Part shown: piece by piece, positions 17,041 to 26,994 of the stretch
How the letters are laid out: each line of letters begins with the position of its first letter
Position numbering within the stretch: position 1 is the stretch's first letter
Assembly: GCA_011174825.1 (NCBI GenBank)
Contig: DUEZ01000065.1
Span: forward strand, 89,215-130,623
DNA length: 41,409 nucleotides
Direction of reading: 5' to 3'
From: Anaerolineae bacterium
Lineage (GTDB): Bacteria > Chloroflexota > Anaerolineae > Anaerolineales > E44-bin32
The notes under the pieces: generated by a model
Database searches by the model: none
Seen by the model: the letters and a program-made list of their open reading frames with translations, nothing else
What the model was told of the DNA's origin: nothing
Made by a program: the position numbers and the translations under genes

Positions 17041-18660
17041 ATGAACACCTTGGAATCGCATCGAACAAATTCACAACCTCCCATAGCATCTATGACCAGA
17101 AGGGTGGCGGGCTCGACACTGATCGTGATGGGCGGGTTGGCTGCCTCGATGGTCATCGGGTTGATTCGCCAACGCATTATTGCCGGTAAATTCGGCACCA
17201 GCGCCGCGCTGGACGCTTACACCGCTGCCAATGGCATCCCCGAACTGCTGTTCACCATGCTCGCCGGAGGCGCATTAGCTTTCGCGTTCATCCCGGTTTA
17301 CACAGAACGCCTCGGCAATGGCGATACACGAGCTTCAAACAAGCTAGTAAGCCAGGTGATCAACAACATTTTCATCCTGGCAACATTGTTTTCACTGTTC
17401 CTTGTCCTTTTCGCGCCAACCCTGGTTCGAGCGCCGTGGGGCATCGGCCCTCACTTCAGCCCTGAGATCCAGGATCTCACCGCTCAATTAATGCGAGTAT
17501 TGTTGTTGTCAACCATCATCTTTGCCATCAGCAGCATTCTTACCGGCACCCTGCACGCGCACCAACACTTCCTGCTTCCCGCGCTCGCACCGAGCATGTA
17601 CAGTGGGGGGATCATCATCGGCGCCGTGGTCTTTGTGCCCTCGCTAGGTATATTCGGCTTGGCCTGGGGTGCGGTGCTCGGCGCGTTACTGCATTTAATG
17701 GTCCAGCTCCCGGGCATCATTCGCTACGGTGTCCGCTGGTACCCAACGCTCGGCTGGCGTAATCCCGCATTGAGAGTCGTAGCGATCCTCATGGCACCGC
17801 GCGTCGTCGATCTGCTCATGGCGCGAGCGAGCATCGACTGGATCAACGCTAACTTAGGTTCAGGCTTGGGTGAAGGACGGGTTTCCTCCTTGCGTTACGC
17901 CTTCCAAGTGATGAACACCCCCTGGACACTGATCGGTACCGCCATCGGGATCGCCGTCTTTCCCACCATGGCCGCACTCGCGGCTCAACGGGACATCCAT
18001 GCCCAACGGAAGGCGCTCAGCGGTGCGCTGCGGGCGATCCTCACGCTGGCGCTTCCAGCGGCTGTGCTGCTGATCGTGCTCGGCCGTCCCGTGATCGGGG
18101 TTTTATTCGAGGGCGGCGAGTTCACCGCCCAAAGCACCGAGTTGGTTTATTTCGCCCTGCAGTTTTACGCGATCACGATGATCAGCCAATCCGTGCTGGA
18201 AGTGGTAGTTCGGGCCTTCGCCGCCCAGCAGGATACGTTGACGCCCCTCCTGGTTTCCTTCTTTACCACCGCGCTCAACATCATCTTGGCCATATGGCTT
18301 TCCCAACCCCTGGCTGAGGGAGGTCTGGAACACGGCGGTTTAGCCTTGGCAAACGGCGTTGCGGTGGGCGTGGAGTCACTGATCGGTCTGACGATTTTGC
18401 ACCTACGTTGGCGAGGGGTCGATGCCCGGCGTATCCTATTAGACGCCGGAAAAGCTGCCCTTGCGGCGCTCGTCATGGGCGGCTTGATCCTGGCCATCGA
18501 GGCCATCTTCAGCCCCAGCAGGTTGGTCCTACTATTGGGCGGAGGCGCCCTGGGCGGGTTGATTTACTTCGCATTGGCCTTGTTACTCGGCATCGAGGAG
18601 ATACGAACTTTACCGATATCACTTTTCCAGTACATCAGGCAGAGAGACACAAAACTATAA
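17041..18660 (+). CDS. murJ: Lipid II flippase MurJ (MviN family)
   Basis: The 539-residue polytopic membrane protein of the MVF/MATE fold flips the peptidoglycan precursor lipid II across the membrane. The N-terminal GLAASMVIGLIRQRIIAGKFG and LDAYTAANGIPELLFTMLAGGALAFAFIPVY blocks are diagnostic, and about 14 hydrophobic helices are spread over the length. The C-terminus is a typical basic tail. The start at 17041 has no good ribosome site; an ATG at 17092 is an alternative. A bidirectional terminator lies about 240 bases downstream, shared with the convergent transporter operon. Confidence 0.95.
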   Translation: MNTLESHRTNSQPPIASMTRRVAGSTLIVMGGLAASMVIGLIRQRIIAGKFGTSAALDAYTAANGIPELLFTMLAGGALAFAFIPVYTERLGNGDTRASNKLVSQVINNIFILATLFSLFLVLFAPTLVRAPWGIGPHFSPEIQDLTAQLMRVLLLSTIIFAISSILTGTLHAHQHFLLPALAPSMYSGGIIIGAVVFVPSLGIFGLAWGAVLGALLHLMVQLPGIIRYGVRWYPTLGWRNPALRVVAILMAPRVVDLLMARASIDWINANLGSGLGEGRVSSLRYAFQVMNTPWTLIGTAIGIAVFPTMAALAAQRDIHAQRKALSGALRAILTLALPAAVLLIVLGRPVIGVLFEGGEFTAQSTELVYFALQFYAITMISQSVLEVVVRAFAAQQDTLTPLLVSFFTTALNIILAIWLSQPLAEGGLEHGGLALANGVAVGVESLIGLTILHLRWRGVDARRILLDAGKAALAALVMGGLILAIEAIFSPSRLVLLLGGGALGGLIYFALALLLGIEEIRTLPISLFQYIRQRDTKL

Positions 18661-18702
18661 AATTGATGGTGCCGTTCAATCATTGTCCAAATAAAACCAA
18701 CG

Positions 18703-18757
18703 CTTTGGAGTCCGGAAGCTTTGCTTCCGGCTGCAAGTATAGCTTGCGGACTCCAAA
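18703..18757. repeat. F5 repeat
   Basis: TTTGGAGTCCGGAAGCTTTGCTTCCGG ... GCGGACTCCAAAT, an inverted repeat whose outer arms match the copies near 16840, 29985, 30985 and 37080. Confidence 0.65.
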
Positions 18758-18902
18758 TTAGAACTACCGCATAACATTTCCTTCATAGAATCACAAGAGG
18801 TCATCCATCGCTTTTCATAAAAAGGAATTAAGATCCCTGCCCGTCAGCAGAAATTCATAGTCAGCTTCGACATTAATTTGGTGTATATTTTCGTCTCATG
18901 AT

Positions 18903-18936
18903 AAAAAAACAGCGGCTTTCAGGCCGCTGTTTTTAA
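18903..18936. terminator. Bidirectional terminator between murJ and the nucleoside transporter operon
   Basis: A 10-bp perfect stem AAACAGCGGC / GCCGCTGTTT with a 6-base loop (18917-18922) has an A-run on its left and a T-run on its right, so it works on both strands. It lies between two convergent transcription units, murJ (+) and the operon ending at 18977 (-). Confidence 0.85.
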
Positions 18937-18976
18937 TTAAAAACATGGATTTTTCTAATCGTAGAGAATCCCTACG

Positions 18977-20239
18977 TCACTGCTTCTCGTACGGCTGCCC
19001 GTCGGCCGCCGGCATCCTGGCTCGCCCCACAAAACCAGCCAGTACGACCATCGTCGCGAGATAGGGCGCCATGCCTAGAAGATCGACCGGGATACCCACC
19101 TGGAGGATGGACAGCTTCTCCTGCCATGAGTCAAAGAAACCGAAGATCAAGGACCCGAAGAATGCGCCCCCAGGGTTCCAGTTGCCAAAGATCATCGCCG
19201 CCAATCCTAGGAAGCCCTTCCCGGCGGTCATCCCCTCGTTGAAGCGACCTGCGGCGCCGATACTCATGTACGCACCGGCCAAGCCGGCGATGCCCCCACT
19301 GATCAGCACACTGATGTAGCGTGTCCGGAACACATTGATCCCCAAGGTGTCCGCTGCCCGCGGATGTTCACCCACCGATCGGACCCGCAGTCCCCAACGT
19401 GTGTTGTTCATGATAATGCGGGTCACAACGATGAGCACAAATAGCGTATAAATGATCGGGCTTTGGTTGAAAAGGATCGGACCGATAACTGGTATCTTCC
19501 ACAGGACCGGGATCGGAAAAGCAGCGATGGCAGACCCAGGCTGATTCAACTCTGGATAGATATTCAAAACAGATCGTTGTAGGAAACTGGTGAGGCCAAG
19601 CGCCAAGATGATGATCACCGCGCCGCTTACAATCTGATCCACCATGTAGCGAATAGAGAGCACGGCATGGAGCAGCGCAAGAACCATCCCGGCCACAATG
19701 CCCGCTATCACGCCGATGAACAAGTTGTCTGTGACGCTGGCAAATACAACCGAGGTGAATGCGCCGGCTAACATCATGCCTTCAATGCCGATATTTACCA
19801 CACCCGAGCGCTCGCTATAAAGACCGCTGTGCGCCGCAAATGCAATGGGCGTAGCTCGTACCAAACTGCTAACGAGCATCCCGGTCATGTTGATCGATTT
19901 GTCCCGCGAGGCCCAGACGAGGAAGGCGAGGATCCCGATCCCGACCACCCCTGCTACGACAAGATTGACACGCTCAAAGCCCCTGACCAATTGCCAAACA
20001 GTGGCCAAAAACACTATGCCTCCCAACACATAGAGCGCGATATCCGTCGGAAAAATCAAATCTGGAGCTGCGATCGTGACTCCAGCACGTTGGCTTGTGA
20101 GTACAAAGGTCGATTTCATGCCCACGGTACCCCTCGGGAGCAGTACGACGATTAATAAAGCCAAACCCAGGAACACAATCCCTATCGCAATATCTCGACG
20201 ACTTCGACCCTCAGTGCGAACAAGAGCTGCTTGTGACAT
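18977..20239 (-). CDS. Nucleoside-type ABC transporter permease (BPL_transp_2 family, NupC/YufQ-like)
   Basis: The 420-residue polytopic membrane protein has the conserved AHSGLYSERSGVVNIGIEGMMLAGAF block of BMP-family importers, and later an AADTLGINVFRTRYISVLISGGIAGLAGAYMSIG block. It forms half of the membrane channel together with the gene 10 bases upstream. A GGAGAGG ribosome site precedes the ATG. It is the last gene of the operon and runs into the shared terminator. Family and operon point to nucleoside or purine uptake. Confidence 0.9.
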   Translation of the reverse strand: MSQAALVRTEGRSRRDIAIGIVFLGLALLIVVLLPRGTVGMKSTFVLTSQRAGVTIAAPDLIFPTDIALYVLGGIVFLATVWQLVRGFERVNLVVAGVVGIGILAFLVWASRDKSINMTGMLVSSLVRATPIAFAAHSGLYSERSGVVNIGIEGMMLAGAFTSVVFASVTDNLFIGVIAGIVAGMVLALLHAVLSIRYMVDQIVSGAVIIILALGLTSFLQRSVLNIYPELNQPGSAIAAFPIPVLWKIPVIGPILFNQSPIIYTLFVLIVVTRIIMNNTRWGLRVRSVGEHPRAADTLGINVFRTRYISVLISGGIAGLAGAYMSIGAAGRFNEGMTAGKGFLGLAAMIFGNWNPGGAFFGSLIFGFFDSWQEKLSILQVGIPVDLLGMAPYLATMVVLAGFVGRARMPAADGQPYEKQ

Positions 20240-20249
20240 TGACCTCTCC

Positions 20250-21515
20250 CTATGAACCCCAACCTCGCATCAGGACACGTTCTTCCTCACGGGCAACCTT
20301 CAACCGATAGATACCGCGAATAATCTCCGGTGCTGCGACAAAGATGAGGACCAGGGCTTGAATGATCCGAATAATTTCAACCGGCACACCTGCGATAGAT
20401 TGCATCCGTGCTGCACCTCCGCGCAAGAAACCGAAGAGAAGCGAGGCAAGCACAACACCTACAGGATGGCTGTTTCCCAGCAACGCAAGCGCGATGGCGT
20501 CAAATCCGTAGCCTGTTGAGAAGGCCCGCACCATGCGATGGTCCACTCCGAGGATTTGGCTTGTACCAGCCAAACCAGCCAGTGCAGCACTAAGCGCCAT
20601 GGTAATCACGATGGTCGGAGCTATGCGGATACCGGCATAGCGGGAGGCGTGAGGATTCGCCCCCACCATGCGGATCTCCAAGCCGAGGGTGGTCTTCCAC
20701 AGGAACCAATACACCAGTGCAGCTGCTCCCAATGCTAGGAAGAACCCCACATGCACTCGCATCGGACGCGAGAATAAAGCTGGTAGATAAGCACTTGTCG
20801 CGATCTCGGGTGTGATCGGCAACCCATCAGGTCGAGCCATAGGACCCGACAATAGATGATCCGTTAACCGAAAGGCAATGTAGTTCATCATGATGGTGTT
20901 GATGACTTCGTGCGCCCCGGTTCGAGCTTTCAGAAAACCGGGGATCGCCCCCCATAAGGCACCACCCAGGATGCCGGCCAGCATAGCCAACGGCAGGTGA
21001 AGGTACCATGGCAAACCCGTGATCGAATAGCCGACATAAACCGAGGCCAGACCACCCACAAAGAGTTGCCCCTCTGCACCGATGTTAAACAATCCGCCCC
21101 TGAACCCCAAGGCGAGACCAAGTCCTGCAAAAATGTATGGGGTGGTGATCACCAGGCTCTCACTCAGTGGGCGAAACGCGTCTAACAAAGCTCGCTTTTC
21201 TCCAGATCCCATGGCTCGCAGGATTCGAGCCGGACTGCCAAACGAGCCTTCGAAGAGGGCAACATAAGACTCAAGGACCAAATTCAATGCTGCGCCCAAT
21301 CCATTGAGCAGGCCTTCTGTTCTCAAAGTTGTTAGGACCTCGGGTGATGAGACAGCGATGATCACCGCCCCAATGACAAACGCTGTAAGAACAGCTAAAA
21401 ATGGCAACAACACAGCCTGCAGGCAACCACGTCGGACAAATAACCGCTGGAGGATATTACGCTTTTCTTCCTCTTGAGTCTCAGAATCTTTGAGTATCTC
21501 TTTTCCCTCGTTCAA
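20250..21515 (-). CDS. Nucleoside-type ABC transporter permease (NupB/YufP-like)
   Basis: The 421-residue membrane protein pairs with the next permease. It has a hydrophilic N-terminus, then helices with the family block LGLALGFRGGLFNIGAEGQLFVGGL and the VGANPHASRYAGI motif. The start is a TTG with GGGAG at good spacing. It lies 32 bases downstream of the ATPase gene and 10 bases upstream of the second permease gene. Confidence 0.9.
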   Translation of the reverse strand: MNEGKEILKDSETQEEEKRNILQRLFVRRGCLQAVLLPFLAVLTAFVIGAVIIAVSSPEVLTTLRTEGLLNGLGAALNLVLESYVALFEGSFGSPARILRAMGSGEKRALLDAFRPLSESLVITTPYIFAGLGLALGFRGGLFNIGAEGQLFVGGLASVYVGYSITGLPWYLHLPLAMLAGILGGALWGAIPGFLKARTGAHEVINTIMMNYIAFRLTDHLLSGPMARPDGLPITPEIATSAYLPALFSRPMRVHVGFFLALGAAALVYWFLWKTTLGLEIRMVGANPHASRYAGIRIAPTIVITMALSAALAGLAGTSQILGVDHRMVRAFSTGYGFDAIALALLGNSHPVGVVLASLLFGFLRGGAARMQSIAGVPVEIIRIIQALVLIFVAAPEIIRGIYRLKVAREEERVLMRGWGS

Positions 21516-21547
21516 GATTTTCTCCCGTCCTTATCATATGAAGATTG

Positions 21548-23083
21548 CTACATCTCAGCTCGGATCGGCTCTTCCTCTCGGACACCCGCCATCAACAATC
21601 CCAACTGCTCGCGCGTGGCTTCTACAGCTGGCATCACAGCAACAATTTGCCCCTCAAACATCACCGCTATCCGGTCGGCAAGGCTCATAATCTCGTCCAA
21701 CTCGGGCGAGATGAGAAGAATTCCACAACCCTCGTTTCTTTTCTGTATGATGCGGCTGTGAATGTATTCGATCGAACCGACATCAAGACCGCGCGTCGGT
21801 TGCGAGGCGATCAATAATTTGATGGGACGTGAAAACTCCCGGGCCACAATGACTTTCTGTTGATTACCACCGGACAGGCTCGAGACGGGAATAAAAATAC
21901 TAGGAGTTCGTACATCAAACAACTCGACACGATCCTTAGCCGTATCTTCGATCTTGTCGTATTGGAGAGCCAAACCTTTAGCAAAAGGTGATTCATAATA
22001 AGTGTTCAAGACCAAATTTTCTGCCACGGGAAAGGATAAAACCAATCCATCCTGTTGACGATCCTCGGGTACGTGTGCTGAGCCAGCTTCTCTAATCGAA
22101 CGGGGCGTAGCATCGGTGTAATCCTCCCCCAGAATGACAACCCGACCGCTTTCAACTTGCCGCAGACCCGTTAGTGCCTCGACTAATTCCGTCTGTCCAT
22201 TCCCCTGCACCCCAGCGACCCCCAGCACCTCACCTTCCCTCACCTCAAGAGAGACACCATTCACGGCAAGTAAGTGCCGGTCATCCAGGACATGAAGGTC
22301 ATCAACATCCAGCACAACCTCTCCAAGTTCCGCGGGTTCCTTTTCTACCTTCAGGATGACCTCTCGTCCCACCATCATCTTCGCCAAGGACGCTTCGGTT
22401 GCTTCATCTGGAGTGGTTGTCCCGACAACACGCCCATCACGAAGGACTGTGATGCGATCGGCGATGGAAAGAACCTCCTTCAACTTATGAGTGATAAAAA
22501 TCACCGATTTTCCTTGATCCACTAAAGATCGAATAACTTTGAAGAGTTCAACCACTTCCTGTGGCGTCAGCACCGCGGTTGGCTCATCGAGGATAAGGAT
22601 ATCGGCCTCGCGATAAAGGACCTTGATGATCTCCACCCTTTGTTGGACCCCAACGGGAAGATCCTCGATCATTACATCTGTGTCGACTTGCAATCCGAAC
22701 CGCGATGAGATTTCGCGAATGCGCTCGGCAGCTGATTCTCTGTCAAGAAAAATACCGCCTTTCATAGACTCGACGCCCAACATCACGTTCTCTGTCACGG
22801 TGAAGACAGGTATCAGCATAAAATGTTGATGGACCATCCCGATCCCCTGTTGAATGGCATCGTCGGGATCATGAATATCAATCTTGGAGCCACGAAAATA
22901 AATCTCCCCCTTATCAGGGGTGTAGAGGCCGTAAAGGATGTTCACTAGCGTGGTCTTGCCAGCGCCGTTTTCCCCCAGCAAGGCCAGGATCTCACCCTCA
23001 TTGAGGGTCAAGTCGATGTTATCGTTGGCCAGAACACCTGGGAAAACTTTGGTGATACCACGCAACTCCAGCAATGGAGGCAT
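21548..23083 (-). CDS. Nucleoside-type ABC transporter ATPase with two ABC modules
   Basis: Two ATPase halves in one chain power the importer. The first half has a complete Walker A (GENGAGKTT) and Walker B (ILILDEPTAVLTP). The second has a degenerate Walker A (GVQGNGQTE), a perfect LSGGNQQK signature and a degenerate Walker B (LLIASQPTRGLDVG), the usual asymmetry of this sugar/nucleoside class. The ATG at 23083 is chosen because AAGGAG is 5 bases upstream; an in-frame ATG at 23101 lacks a site. The operon order is binding protein, ATPase, permease, permease. Confidence 0.92.
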   Translation of the reverse strand: MPPLLELRGITKVFPGVLANDNIDLTLNEGEILALLGENGAGKTTLVNILYGLYTPDKGEIYFRGSKIDIHDPDDAIQQGIGMVHQHFMLIPVFTVTENVMLGVESMKGGIFLDRESAAERIREISSRFGLQVDTDVMIEDLPVGVQQRVEIIKVLYREADILILDEPTAVLTPQEVVELFKVIRSLVDQGKSVIFITHKLKEVLSIADRITVLRDGRVVGTTTPDEATEASLAKMMVGREVILKVEKEPAELGEVVLDVDDLHVLDDRHLLAVNGVSLEVREGEVLGVAGVQGNGQTELVEALTGLRQVESGRVVILGEDYTDATPRSIREAGSAHVPEDRQQDGLVLSFPVAENLVLNTYYESPFAKGLALQYDKIEDTAKDRVELFDVRTPSIFIPVSSLSGGNQQKVIVAREFSRPIKLLIASQPTRGLDVGSIEYIHSRIIQKRNEGCGILLISPELDEIMSLADRIAVMFEGQIVAVMPAVEATREQLGLLMAGVREEEPIRAEM

Positions 23084-23140
23084 CATCTCTCCTTCGCTCA
23101 TTAGTATGATTTCGGATTACTGCTAGATTAAGGTTTGCAC

Positions 23141-23175
23141 CAGGCGGTGCCAAGGTTTCAACTTGGCACCGCCTG
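23141..23175 (-). other. Perfect 14-bp intercistronic hairpin
   Basis: CAGGCGGTGCCAAG (23141-23154) and its exact complement (23162-23175) enclose a 7-base loop, between the binding-protein gene and the ATPase gene. There is no T-run after it on the minus strand, so a 3'-end stabiliser or partial attenuator is more likely than a full terminator. It would let the binding protein be made in excess over the membrane parts. Confidence 0.7.
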
Positions 23176-23212
23176 ATATTGTTCGAATGCTCGAATTTCG
23201 GGCGTTTTTGAC

Positions 23213-24328
23213 CTAGTACAAACCACCTGGGCAGTGTTCTGGATAGGAGAGACAGCCTGTATCGGCGATCTCACCGGAGATAATAGCCTGCGTCAGCTCT
23301 ATAATCTCCTGCTTGAGTGTGCCCGGAACTGAGCCTTCCAAATCGTGGTAGGGCGCTATGCCTACACCGCCGTTCTCCAGGCTTCCAATATAAACACCAC
23401 AACCGTTGAACTCACCATCCATGGTAGCTTGGATGACGTCGAAGACCGAGTTATCCATGTTCTTCATCACGCTCGTGAGTAGCACGTCACGGGCTTCCGG
23501 CAAAAGGTTGTAGCCATCCACGTCGACCCAGATACCCCAACCACCGCGCTCGCGAGCGACATCAAAACCGGGTGAGCCGATCAAACCACCAACGGGAATG
23601 AAAATGTCCGCACCCTCGTCAAAGAGGGACTCGGTGGCTTCCTTACCCTTGGTTAGGTCCATAAAGTCACCCGTGAAAAGACCCTCACCGGTCTCATTGT
23701 CCCAACCGATGAGTTCAACGCTTGTGCCATGTACCTCGTTGTAGTGCTCCATGCCGGCCTGGAATCCCACACCGAAGATGGTCACCGTGGGGATCTTCGC
23801 TCCGCCGAAGTAGCCGATTTTACCAGTTTGGGTCATGCCTGCGGCGAGATAGCCAGCCAGGAAGGCAGCTTGATCGGTCTTGAAGACCTGGCCCATAACA
23901 TTGGGGACACACTCTGCATGACCAACCGTACCTTCCGGCACACCAAACGGATCAGGATAGGTGTAGTCCACGATGCTGAAACTGTTATCGGGGTAAAGGG
24001 CAGCAACCTTAGCCAGGTCGCCTCCCAGGAAGAAACCCGATGCGATCACCAGTTCATAACCCTGGCTTGCGAACTCGGTCATATTAGCTTCGTACTGAGT
24101 GGCCTCATCGGATTGGATGTATTGGGCTTCGACACCCAACTCCTCTATCGCGCGCAGGACACCATTCCACTGCGTGGTGTTGAAACTCTTGTCATCGATA
24201 CCGCCTGTGTCGGTGACGAAACCGACGCGAAATGGCTCCTCTTCCTCTGGGGTTGCGGCAGGGCCACAGGCCGCCAGCATAAGAGAAGCCAGGAGCAGCA
24301 CCGAAATGACGGCGTTCAGTTTCTTCAT
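23213..24328 (-). CDS. BMP-family (BmpA/PnrA-like) nucleoside-binding lipoprotein
   Basis: The 371-residue solute-binding lipoprotein has a signal peptide with lipobox LAAC, a Glu-rich tether, then the BMP fold: RVGFVTDTGGIDDKSFN at the N-terminus, a QSDEATQYEANM segment and a GVDVDGYN-like WVDVDGYN block in the C-terminal lobe. Relatives bind purine nucleosides. The ATG at 24328 is chosen because GGAGG sits 10 bases upstream; the in-frame GTG at 24337 overlaps that site. It is the first gene of a four-gene importer operon. Confidence 0.92.
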   Translation of the reverse strand: MKKLNAVISVLLLASLMLAACGPAATPEEEEPFRVGFVTDTGGIDDKSFNTTQWNGVLRAIEELGVEAQYIQSDEATQYEANMTEFASQGYELVIASGFFLGGDLAKVAALYPDNSFSIVDYTYPDPFGVPEGTVGHAECVPNVMGQVFKTDQAAFLAGYLAAGMTQTGKIGYFGGAKIPTVTIFGVGFQAGMEHYNEVHGTSVELIGWDNETGEGLFTGDFMDLTKGKEATESLFDEGADIFIPVGGLIGSPGFDVARERGGWGIWVDVDGYNLLPEARDVLLTSVMKNMDNSVFDVIQATMDGEFNGCGVYIGSLENGGVGIAPYHDLEGSVPGTLKQEIIELTQAIISGEIADTGCLSYPEHCPGGLY

Positions 24329-24467
24329 TTTTCTCACTCCTCCTCTTGAGAAATAGAAATTTTTTTCGTATCAATTCAGGACATCGATGGGGTAGATTTC
24401 GCTAGGCTCACTCCTTTCCAGACGGGCTATCCTTCTGCCGTCCGTCCTCCCAGAATGAACAAATACC

Positions 24468-24496
24468 ATCATAGCATGGGTTCATAGGGGTTGCAA
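24468..24496 (-). promoter_or_regulatory. Promoter of the nucleoside transporter operon
   Basis: TTGCAA (24496-24491) and TATGAT (24473-24468) are separated by 17 bases on the minus strand, with an extended TG one base before the -10. Transcription would start near 24461, leaving a leader of about 130 bases. This leader contains a small hairpin (GACGG ... CCGTC), but I see no purine riboswitch. Confidence 0.65.
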
Positions 24497-24575
24497 ATAA
24501 TTCGTGCTCGTTGATTTGATCCCTGGATTTTTTTTATCACTCAATCATCGAATTAGGTGTCGAAACCCATGGGTA

Positions 24576-26867
24576 TTAGGCTTCCTCCGGTGAGGTTAGT
24601 TCGCCGTAATCAAGCACTTCCCGCGGCTGCGACCCGCTTTGTGCTGGACCGATGATGCCCCGTTCTTCAAGTTGGTCCACCAAACGAGCGGCTCTTGTGT
24701 AGCCGATACGTAAGCGCCGCTGCAACAGCGAGATCGAGGCCCGGCGCATCTCGCGCACCACATCGACCGCCTCATCGAAAATGGGGTCCAGTTCATCATC
24801 CAGATCGGCCATCTCTTCCCAAAGCGGAGCTTGTTTGAGCTCAGCTCCTGGAGGAATGACCTCAATCGGTGTCACAGGTCTCGGTTGTGTCTCTTCGCCA
24901 CCCAGCGCAGCGTTCTTCCAATAGCGTATCAAACGCGCCAGCTCCGCTTCGGAGACGAACGCCCCCTGCATGCGCACCGGTAAGGATGCGTCTGGCGCTT
25001 GGAAGAGCATGTCCCCACGCCCGAGCAACCGCTCAGCGCCTGGCTGGTCAAGGATGACCCGGCTGTCAACAGAGGAGGCCACGGCGAAGGCGACCCGAGC
25101 GGGGAAATTGGCCTTGATTAGACCCGTGACAACATCGACGGAGGGTCGCTGTGTGGCAATCACCAGGTGAATACCGGTGGCGCGTGCCAATTGCGCCAGA
25201 CGGGTGATGACACGCTCGGTCTCGTCTGGAGCCAGAAGCATCAGATCGGCCAGCTCGTCGATCACCACGACGATGGTGTACAGCGTTTTCTGTTGAAGGT
25301 GAAGCATCCGCTGGTTGTAATCATCGATGTTGCGAACACCCGCTTTCGCAAAACGTTGGTAGCGCTCATTCATCTCTCGCATCACCCACTGCAGGGCTGA
25401 GACCACCCGCTCCAACTCCACCACCACCGGCGCCAAAAGATGAGGGATTCCGTTGAAGTTGGTCAATTCGACGCGCTTGGGATCGACCATGACGAACTTC
25501 ATCTCGTCGGGGGTGTTCTGCAGCAAAAGAGAAGAAATGATGGCGTTGATGCACACCGACTTGCCCGAGCCCGTTGTGCCGGCGATCAGCAGGTGAGGCA
25601 TGGAAGCCAGGTCAGCGGCGACAGCGTTGCCCGAGACGTCCTTGCCAAGCCCGAGCCGTAATCGTGAGGACACTCTCTGGAAGGATTCGGCTTCCATCAC
25701 GTCCCGCAACGCAACCAGAGAGACTTCCTGATTGGGCACTTCGATACCAACGTATCCTTTCCCGGGTACCGGCGCTTCGACGCGGATCCTGGAGGCGGCC
25801 AAAGCCAAGGCCAAATCGTCGGCCAAAGCCGAGATCTTGCCCACTTTGACCTTTATCCGACGCCCACCCCGCCCCTCAATGAATTTGGGTTCGACCCCAA
25901 ATTGGGTGATCGTGGGTCCTCGGTTAATCTCGACCACTCTAGCCGGAGCCCCAAAGGATTGCAGGGTATCCTCGATCAGCCGTGCTCGCTCCTTATCGAA
26001 GGTTTCGTCAGCCTTGCCCTCAGCGCCGGGGTCGAGCACTTCTGTCATGACAGGTAGCACCCATGTGGATTGCGTCGGAGCCCTGGCCAGTTGATCCTCT
26101 CGATCGACAGCTTGGCCGTGTTGAACCGCAGTTGGTGTTCCTGATGACCGCGAAATGGGAGTAGACGATGTGACCGGAGCTTTTCGTTTGGGTAGCTGTT
26201 CCCTCAGCCAATTGACAGCCCCTGCAACCAGCGTGACCAACTCAGGTATGGAAACACCTACTGTGAATGTCAACGCGATCAACAGCCAGGCTGCAAGTAC
26301 GACAACCGTCCCACCGATGCCTAACGCGCCTAGGGTGAGTGACAGGATCGCTGCGCCGATGGCTCCACCCCCACGTCCAAGGCGTGCCTGTTCCATTCCG
26401 CTTTCAAATTCCAGCGCCCCTGTCAAGGCATGCAGGACGACCAGGAGAGCAAAATACAGCAATCCAATCCCGAGGATCTGTTCTATTTCCAACTTGGGCA
26501 GCCGGTCGCCAAAGGTGCGAAGCAGCAGCCATAGGCCAATCACCACCATAACCAGTGGAATGACGAACATCCCCCATCCGAAGGTCATGCGCAGCAGGTC
26601 AAGCCAGGCACCACCGATCAGCGTTTGGCGGGTCGAGAGAAGACTGATAATGGTGAAGAGGCCCAGAGCAACGAGTAATAGGCCTATCAGATCCAGCTTG
26701 CGATCACGGGATAAGCTCCAGCGCTGCGTAGTAGATGAGCGCTTGGATCCGGTCGATTTACGCCGGCTCGTAGAACCCGACGACCTGGTGGACCTGACAC
26801 GCTTCTTTGATCTTGAGGTGCTGGCGCGACGGCGCCTAGAGGTTGATGAGGCTCTCCTCTTGGTCAC
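24576..26867 (-). CDS. ftsK: DNA translocase FtsK/SpoIIIE
   Basis: This pump moves chromosome ends through the division septum. The start is a GTG at 26867 with a GGAG site and a TATAAT box just upstream; a longer in-frame ORF to 26924 would run back through that promoter. The roughly 763-residue protein has a Ser/Arg-rich N-terminus (TSRRRRASTSRSKK), about four membrane helices (roughly residues 50-215), a linker, the motor domain with Walker A GTTGSGKSV and Walker B VVVIDELADLML, the conserved IHLVIATQRPSVDVVTG block, and a C-terminal gamma winged helix (RRASISLLQRRLRIGYTRAARLVDQLEERGIIGP). All key motifs are intact. Confidence 0.95.
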   Translation of the reverse strand: MTKRRASSTSRRRRASTSRSKKRVRSTRSSGSTSRRKSTGSKRSSTTQRWSLSRDRKLDLIGLLLVALGLFTIISLLSTRQTLIGGAWLDLLRMTFGWGMFVIPLVMVVIGLWLLLRTFGDRLPKLEIEQILGIGLLYFALLVVLHALTGALEFESGMEQARLGRGGGAIGAAILSLTLGALGIGGTVVVLAAWLLIALTFTVGVSIPELVTLVAGAVNWLREQLPKRKAPVTSSTPISRSSGTPTAVQHGQAVDREDQLARAPTQSTWVLPVMTEVLDPGAEGKADETFDKERARLIEDTLQSFGAPARVVEINRGPTITQFGVEPKFIEGRGGRRIKVKVGKISALADDLALALAASRIRVEAPVPGKGYVGIEVPNQEVSLVALRDVMEAESFQRVSSRLRLGLGKDVSGNAVAADLASMPHLLIAGTTGSGKSVCINAIISSLLLQNTPDEMKFVMVDPKRVELTNFNGIPHLLAPVVVELERVVSALQWVMREMNERYQRFAKAGVRNIDDYNQRMLHLQQKTLYTIVVVIDELADLMLLAPDETERVITRLAQLARATGIHLVIATQRPSVDVVTGLIKANFPARVAFAVASSVDSRVILDQPGAERLLGRGDMLFQAPDASLPVRMQGAFVSEAELARLIRYWKNAALGGEETQPRPVTPIEVIPPGAELKQAPLWEEMADLDDELDPIFDEAVDVVREMRRASISLLQRRLRIGYTRAARLVDQLEERGIIGPAQSGSQPREVLDYGELTSPEEA

Positions 26868-26888
26868 GAGAGAAACTCCACGCGGGCG

Positions 26889-26894
26889 ATTATA
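26889..26894 (-). promoter_or_regulatory. Extended -10 box of ftsK
   Basis: Minus-strand TGC-TATAAT, a perfect extended -10. The implied leader is about 15 bases and contains the GGAG ribosome site, which fixes the GTG start at 26867. Confidence 0.6.
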
Positions 26895-26994
26895 GCACAG
26901 GGGGAGGTAGGCGATACCATGCATACGAAGTCAGAATGATGGAAGTCGCTTGGAGTGATGCCATCGTTTTCACATAGGCTCAGAGGGGTCGACG

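Noticed and set aside
24329..24461. Purine riboswitch in the leader of the nucleoside transporter operon
   Set aside because: The expected three-way junction and conserved loop sequences are not visible; only a small hairpin is seen.
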